Position numbers and translations under genes: made by a program. Below the pieces are notes generated by a model. That model saw nothing but the letters and a program-made list of their open reading frames with translations, did no database searches and was not told the DNA's origin. Source: Gallionella straubiae (GTDB lineage: Bacteria; Pseudomonadota; Gammaproteobacteria; Burkholderiales; Gallionellaceae). From it: 64,000 bases of DNA. Of the stretch, positions 60,173-64,000 are shown one piece after another. The first letter of the stretch is position 1, and the number at the start of each line of letters is the position of its first letter. The stretch spans positions 2,108,001-2,172,000 of the forward strand of contig NZ_CP194331.1 of the NCBI RefSeq assembly GCF_051257895.1, in the 5' to 3' direction.

Positions 60173-61459
60173 ATGGCGGCGGCGCATGCCTTGGCCTGGG
60201 GCGAACAGCTGGAGACGGGGCTGGATAGCGTGGACAGCCAGCACCGGCGGCTCATCGCGATCATCAATGCGCTGAGCAGCCTGCACGAGCAGGGGGCTGC
60301 GGCCGAGGAGCTTGCGGCCGTTCTCGCCGAGCTGCGCGACTACACGGTGTACCACTTCCAGCATGAAGCCGACCTGATGCAATCCCTGCCGGTCAACCCG
60401 GCCAACCGGGAGGCTCATCTCAAGGCGCACCAGGGATTCGTCGATCTCATCGTGCGTGCCGGAGAAATGATCGCGACCAACCCCAGGGATGTCACCGACC
60501 ATTTGCTGGCCTTCCTGGTGAAATGGCTGGTGCACCACATCACCGGCGTGGACGCGCGCATGGCCAGGGAAATTTTTGCGCTGCGCTCCGGTGTCGCTGC
60601 CGCGCAAGCGGGGCTTGCGGAGAATCCGCTCCACGATGCGCTCGTCGACACGGTCAGCAACCTTTACGACAGCATCGGCGCGCGCACCTTCGAGATTCTC
60701 GAATTGAACCGCCAATTGCAGATTTACCACGACGCACAGCAGGAAGAAAACGCGCTGGCGCAGGACATCATCCTGCGGCTGATGAAGCGCGGCGGTTTAT
60801 CCGGCTCGCAACTGCATTACTGGTTTGTCCCCACCGCCACTTTCAGCGGCGACATCATTGCCGCTATCCCTAGCCCCGGAGACCGTTTCTATGCATTGAT
60901 GGCGGATGCCACGGGCCATGGCCTTGCCGCGGCCATCACAGTTCTGCCGGTGCTGTCGACGTTCCACGCCATGGCCGAGCACGGCCATCCCATCGGGGAA
61001 ATTGTTGCCGAAATCAACCGGAATTTGCGCGCAACCTTGCCGGTTGACCGTTTTGTGGCGGCTGCCCTGCTGCACATCGACGAAGCGGCGGGCACGGCCG
61101 AAGTCTGGATCGGCGGCATGCCCGATCTGCTGCTGCTGAATCCGGAGGGGATGGTGGTGCGCAGGATGAGTTCGCAGCACCTGCCGCTGGGCATCGTCGA
61201 TTCCGGTGACGGTATGGCCGCCACTGCCAGGATTGCCTGGCCAGCGGGCAGCCAGATCGCGATGTATTCCGACGGCCTGATCGAGGCCTCCAGCGAGGCG
61301 GGCGAGATGTTCGGCATCGAGCGGCTGTGCAAGGCGTTGCTGGCTGCCCCCGCGGATCGGCGCGTGGCCGCAGTGCAGGATGCGGTAACGGCGCATATCG
61401 GCCCGACCGCGCCGCACGACGACATATCGCTGATGCTGATCGATTGTAAAAATGCCTGA
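60173..61459 (+). CDS. Bacteriohemerythrin-SpoIIE (PP2C-type) phosphatase
   Basis: 428 residues. The hemerythrin domain (about 1-135) has all expected ligands: DSQHRRL, YHFQHEADLM, HLKAHQGF and HHITGVD. A helical linker (about 150-200) leads to the SpoIIE/PP2C domain: ATFSGDIIAAI, ALMADATGHGLAAAIT, MYSDGLIEASSEAG and PHDDISLMLI, with metal Asp residues present. Such phosphatases usually act on anti-sigma-factor antagonists in partner switching. No antagonist or kinase gene is next to it. Likely an oxygen-responsive output. AAGGGAGAG lies upstream of the start. Confidence 0.92.
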   Translation: MAAAHALAWGEQLETGLDSVDSQHRRLIAIINALSSLHEQGAAAEELAAVLAELRDYTVYHFQHEADLMQSLPVNPANREAHLKAHQGFVDLIVRAGEMIATNPRDVTDHLLAFLVKWLVHHITGVDARMAREIFALRSGVAAAQAGLAENPLHDALVDTVSNLYDSIGARTFEILELNRQLQIYHDAQQEENALAQDIILRLMKRGGLSGSQLHYWFVPTATFSGDIIAAIPSPGDRFYALMADATGHGLAAAITVLPVLSTFHAMAEHGHPIGEIVAEINRNLRATLPVDRFVAAALLHIDEAAGTAEVWIGGMPDLLLLNPEGMVVRRMSSQHLPLGIVDSGDGMAATARIAWPAGSQIAMYSDGLIEASSEAGEMFGIERLCKALLAAPADRRVAAVQDAVTAHIGPTAPHDDISLMLIDCKNA

Positions 61460-61544
61460 TTCTTTACGGGTCATGCGCTTGGCCTGACCGTCCATTTCAC
61501 TTGTTTAACCCACCACAGCAAGCTGGCGGTGCGCGAATAGAGAA

Positions 61545-64000
61545 CTACTGCCTGCGCCTCAGCCACGTCTTTTCGATTTCCACCGCCGCAAACAGCACCA
61601 CACCGAATAGCAGGATGCGCCACCACGCCATCGCATCGAGGGCGGAGGTGCCGAACAGTCGCTGGAGCAGCGGTGCGTAGGTGAACAGCGCCTGCAACGC
61701 GACGGCTACGGCGATCGAGATGAGCACTGGGCGCGATCCGGTAAAGGTGTTTGCGCCACAGGACGACGCAAGCAGGAAACGGCAGTTGAACAGGTAGAAG
61801 ATTTCACCCATGACTATCGCGTTCACTGCCGCGGTGCGCGCGGTCTCGATACTCGCGCCGTGCCCCTGTTCCCAGAGGAAGAAGCCCAGCGCGCCGGCCA
61901 CCATCAGGCATGACACCAGAAATACGCGCCACAGCAGGAACCGGCTGAGCAGCGGCTCCGCCGGATCGCGCGGCGGGCGGCGCATCACGCCCGCTTCCGG
62001 CGCCTCGAAAGCCAGCGCCAGCGACAGCGTGACGGCGGTGACCATGTTCACCCACAGGATTTGCACCGGCGTGATCGGCAGCGTCAGGCCGAGGAAGATC
62101 GCAGCGACGACGACCATCGCCTCGCCGCCGTTGGTCGGCAGGATGAACACGATGGCTTTTTTCAGGTTGTCGTAAACGGTGCGTCCTTCTTCCACCGCCG
62201 CATCGATCGAGGCGAAATTGTCGTCGGCCAGCACCATCCCGGCCGCCTCGCGCGCCGCCTCGGTGCCTTTTTTACCCATTGCCACGCCGACATCGGCTCG
62301 CTTCAGCGCGGGCGCATCGTTCACGCCGTCGCCGGTCATCGCCACCACTGCGCCGTTGGCCTGCAACGCCTGCACCAGGCTGAGTTTGTGCTCCGGGCTG
62401 GCGCGGGCAAAGATGTCTGCCCGGGTTGCCGCGACACGCAGGGCAGCCTCGTCCATTTGTTCGATTTCCGCGCCACTCAGCGCGCCTTCCGCCGCCAGGC
62501 CGAAGCGCGCGCCGATGGCGCACGCGGTATCGAGATGGTCACCCGTGATCATCTTTACCGAGATGCCGGCTTCGCGGCAGCGTGCCACGGCAAGCAAGGC
62601 CTCGTCGCGCGGCGGGTCGCCGATGCCGAACACGCCGAGCAGCGAAAAGCCGTGCCTTACATCGGCCATGCTGAGCTCGCGCTGCTCCTTGCCGGCGGGG
62701 CGCATCGCTATGGCGAGCAGGCGCAGTCCCTGCCGCGCCGCATCCTGCATCGCCTGCTGCCAGTCGATGAGGCGCAAAGGACGATCCTCGCCGTCCGCGC
62801 GCTCGAACTGGCATATTTCCAGCACGCTTTCCGGTGCGCCCTTGAGGATGATGAAGCCGTGCCCTTCGAGATCGTGGTGCAGCGTCGCCATGAAGCGATG
62901 CTGCGACTCGAACGGGATCAGGTCGGTGCGGCGCAGCGCCTCGCGTTCGAAGGAGATGTCGAGTCCGCTTTTGGCGGCTAGCGTGAGCAGCGCGCCTTCG
63001 GTAGGGTCGCCTTCAATGTGCCAGCCCGCACCGGTGGCAGGATACGCGTGCAGTTCCGCATCGTTGCACAGCAGCGCGGTGCGTCCCAGTTCGATCAGCT
63101 CGGGGAAATCGTCGACGAATACCTCGCGCCCGGCGATGGAAAAACCGCCATGCGGCGAATAGCCGCTGCCGCTGACCTCGAATACGCGGCCTGCGGTGAG
63201 GACGCGCTGTACGGTCATCTCGTTCCGGGTCAGCGTGCCGGTCTTGTCGGAGCAGATCACCGTCACCGAGCCGAGCGTTTCCACCGCAGGCAGACGGCGG
63301 ATGATGGCGTTGCGTTTTGCCATGCGCTGCACGCCGATGGCCAGCGTGATGGTCATCACGGCGGGCAGTCCTTCCGGGATGGCGGCAACCGCCAGGCCGA
63401 CAGCGGCAAGGAACATTTCCGGCCAGCCGTAGCCGCGCATCCACACGCCGAAGGCAAAGGTCAGTCCGGCCAGCAGCAGGATGGCCGCGGTCAGTTGCTG
63501 GCCGAAACGCGTCATCTGGCGCAGCAGCGGCGTTTCCAGGGCGGTTACTGCGGCGATCATGCCGCTGATGCGGCCAATCTCGGTCGCCGCACCGGTGGCG
63601 ACCGCTACACCGCGCGCCTGCCCATAGACCACCAGCGTGCCGGAGTAAGCCATGCAGCTGCGGTCGCCGATTACGGCCTGCGCATCCACCGTCGCGGTGT
63701 TCTTTCCCACCGTCGCCGATTCGCCGGTCAGCGCGGCCTCCTCGACACGCAACTGGTGCGCTTCAATCAGGCGCAAATCGGCGGGCACCTTGTCGCCGGA
63801 GGCCAGCAGCACGATGTCGCCGGTCACCACCTGTTCCGCCGGAATCTCGCGCCGCTGCCCGTCGCGCAGCACCGTCGCGTTCGGTGACAGCATGTTGCGG
63901 ATGGCGTCCAGCGCGCGTTCCGCCTTGCCTTCCTGGATGACCCCGATGATGGCGTTGATCAGCACCACGCCGGCGATTACGCCGCAGTCCACCCAGTGGC
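61545..64000 (-). CDS. P2-type cation-transporting ATPase (N-terminus outside the window)
   Basis: At least 818 residues; the frame runs open to the window edge and begins H-W-V-D-C-G-V-I, so roughly the first 80 residues are missing. Seen are TGES in the actuator domain, VAAIPEGLPAVMTITLA (ion-binding helix 4), the phosphorylation site CSDKTGTLTRNEMT, KGAPE in the nucleotide domain, MTGDGVNDAPALKRADVG and helix 6 ILWVNMVTAVTLSLALAFEAPE. It belongs with the PMR1/SERCA/Na-K-ATPase-like P2 group. The ion cannot be fixed from these motifs. Confidence 0.93.
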   Translation of the reverse strand, partial: HWVDCGVIAGVVLINAIIGVIQEGKAERALDAIRNMLSPNATVLRDGQRREIPAEQVVTGDIVLLASGDKVPADLRLIEAHQLRVEEAALTGESATVGKNTATVDAQAVIGDRSCMAYSGTLVVYGQARGVAVATGAATEIGRISGMIAAVTALETPLLRQMTRFGQQLTAAILLLAGLTFAFGVWMRGYGWPEMFLAAVGLAVAAIPEGLPAVMTITLAIGVQRMAKRNAIIRRLPAVETLGSVTVICSDKTGTLTRNEMTVQRVLTAGRVFEVSGSGYSPHGGFSIAGREVFVDDFPELIELGRTALLCNDAELHAYPATGAGWHIEGDPTEGALLTLAAKSGLDISFEREALRRTDLIPFESQHRFMATLHHDLEGHGFIILKGAPESVLEICQFERADGEDRPLRLIDWQQAMQDAARQGLRLLAIAMRPAGKEQRELSMADVRHGFSLLGVFGIGDPPRDEALLAVARCREAGISVKMITGDHLDTACAIGARFGLAAEGALSGAEIEQMDEAALRVAATRADIFARASPEHKLSLVQALQANGAVVAMTGDGVNDAPALKRADVGVAMGKKGTEAAREAAGMVLADDNFASIDAAVEEGRTVYDNLKKAIVFILPTNGGEAMVVVAAIFLGLTLPITPVQILWVNMVTAVTLSLALAFEAPEAGVMRRPPRDPAEPLLSRFLLWRVFLVSCLMVAGALGFFLWEQGHGASIETARTAAVNAIVMGEIFYLFNCRFLLASSCGANTFTGSRPVLISIAVAVALQALFTYAPLLQRLFGTSALDAMAWWRILLFGVVLFAAVEIEKTWLRRRQ

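Overview
The window looks like a chromosomal segment of a GC-rich betaproteobacterium. A Nitrosomonadales/Gallionellaceae-type lineage is my inference, not a proof. The basis is an S-adenosylhomocysteine riboswitch in front of ahcY, bioA-dacB-ttcA-metF-waaA-waaC housekeeping genes, an NrfC/NrfD respiratory module with c-type cytochromes, an Aer-type receptor and several bacteriohemerythrin domains. I saw no rRNA, tRNA, CRISPR array or prophage.

Layout. (1) 1-6205: a 5'-truncated multihaem cytochrome, a Tat-exported four-cluster ferredoxin and an NrfD membrane subunit, closed by a terminator. After an 860-bp gap come a membrane monohaem cytochrome and an FAD-dependent 2-hydroxyacid dehydrogenase. 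The gap holds a 33-residue membrane-peptide gene with its own promoter and ribosome binding site. (2) 6285-8824: a short, integrase-less array of integron gene cassettes on the minus strand. It has a HEPN-domain gene, a WYL-like small protein and a 55-residue protein, two attC-like sites, and an intact IS30-family element inserted inside one cassette. (3) 9144-24857: housekeeping genes (bioA, dacB, ttcA, trhP, metF, ahcY, an HD-GYP protein, waaA, waaC) seeded with four kinds of palindromic repeat. Two of these repeats sit in frame inside coding sequences (bioA and a TIGR01777-type epimerase gene).

(4) 24974-46621: a surface-polysaccharide locus. It encodes a polyprenyl-phosphate sugar-phosphate transferase, a WbpM/CapD-type dehydratase, many glycosyltransferases (including a tandem GT4 fusion), an O-antigen-ligase-like protein, an MBOAT plus SGNH O-acylation pair, several FkbM-like and other methyltransferase-like proteins, a heptosyltransferase-like GT9 and a UDP-xylose synthase. 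After apaH follow manC-gmd-fcl (47782-51304), which make GDP-L-fucose for the same kind of glycan. (5) 51308-55164: a fructosamine-kinase-like protein, a glycine-zipper lipoprotein, a PfkB sugar/nucleoside kinase and an APC permease.

(6) 55170-61459: a signalling island. A BTAD (SARP-like) regulator fused to a degenerate nucleotide-cyclase domain is divergent from a gene encoding a GAF-like/HD-GYP/hemerythrin protein. This is followed by an Aer-like PAS-MCP receptor and a hemerythrin-SpoIIE phosphatase. The divergent intergenic region carries four heptamer-like repeats in two pairs with an exact 11-bp period, the spacing known for SARP operators. I read this as an oxygen/redox-sensing module joining chemotaxis, c-di-GMP turnover and partner-switch-type output. 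The window ends inside a P2-type cation ATPase gene.
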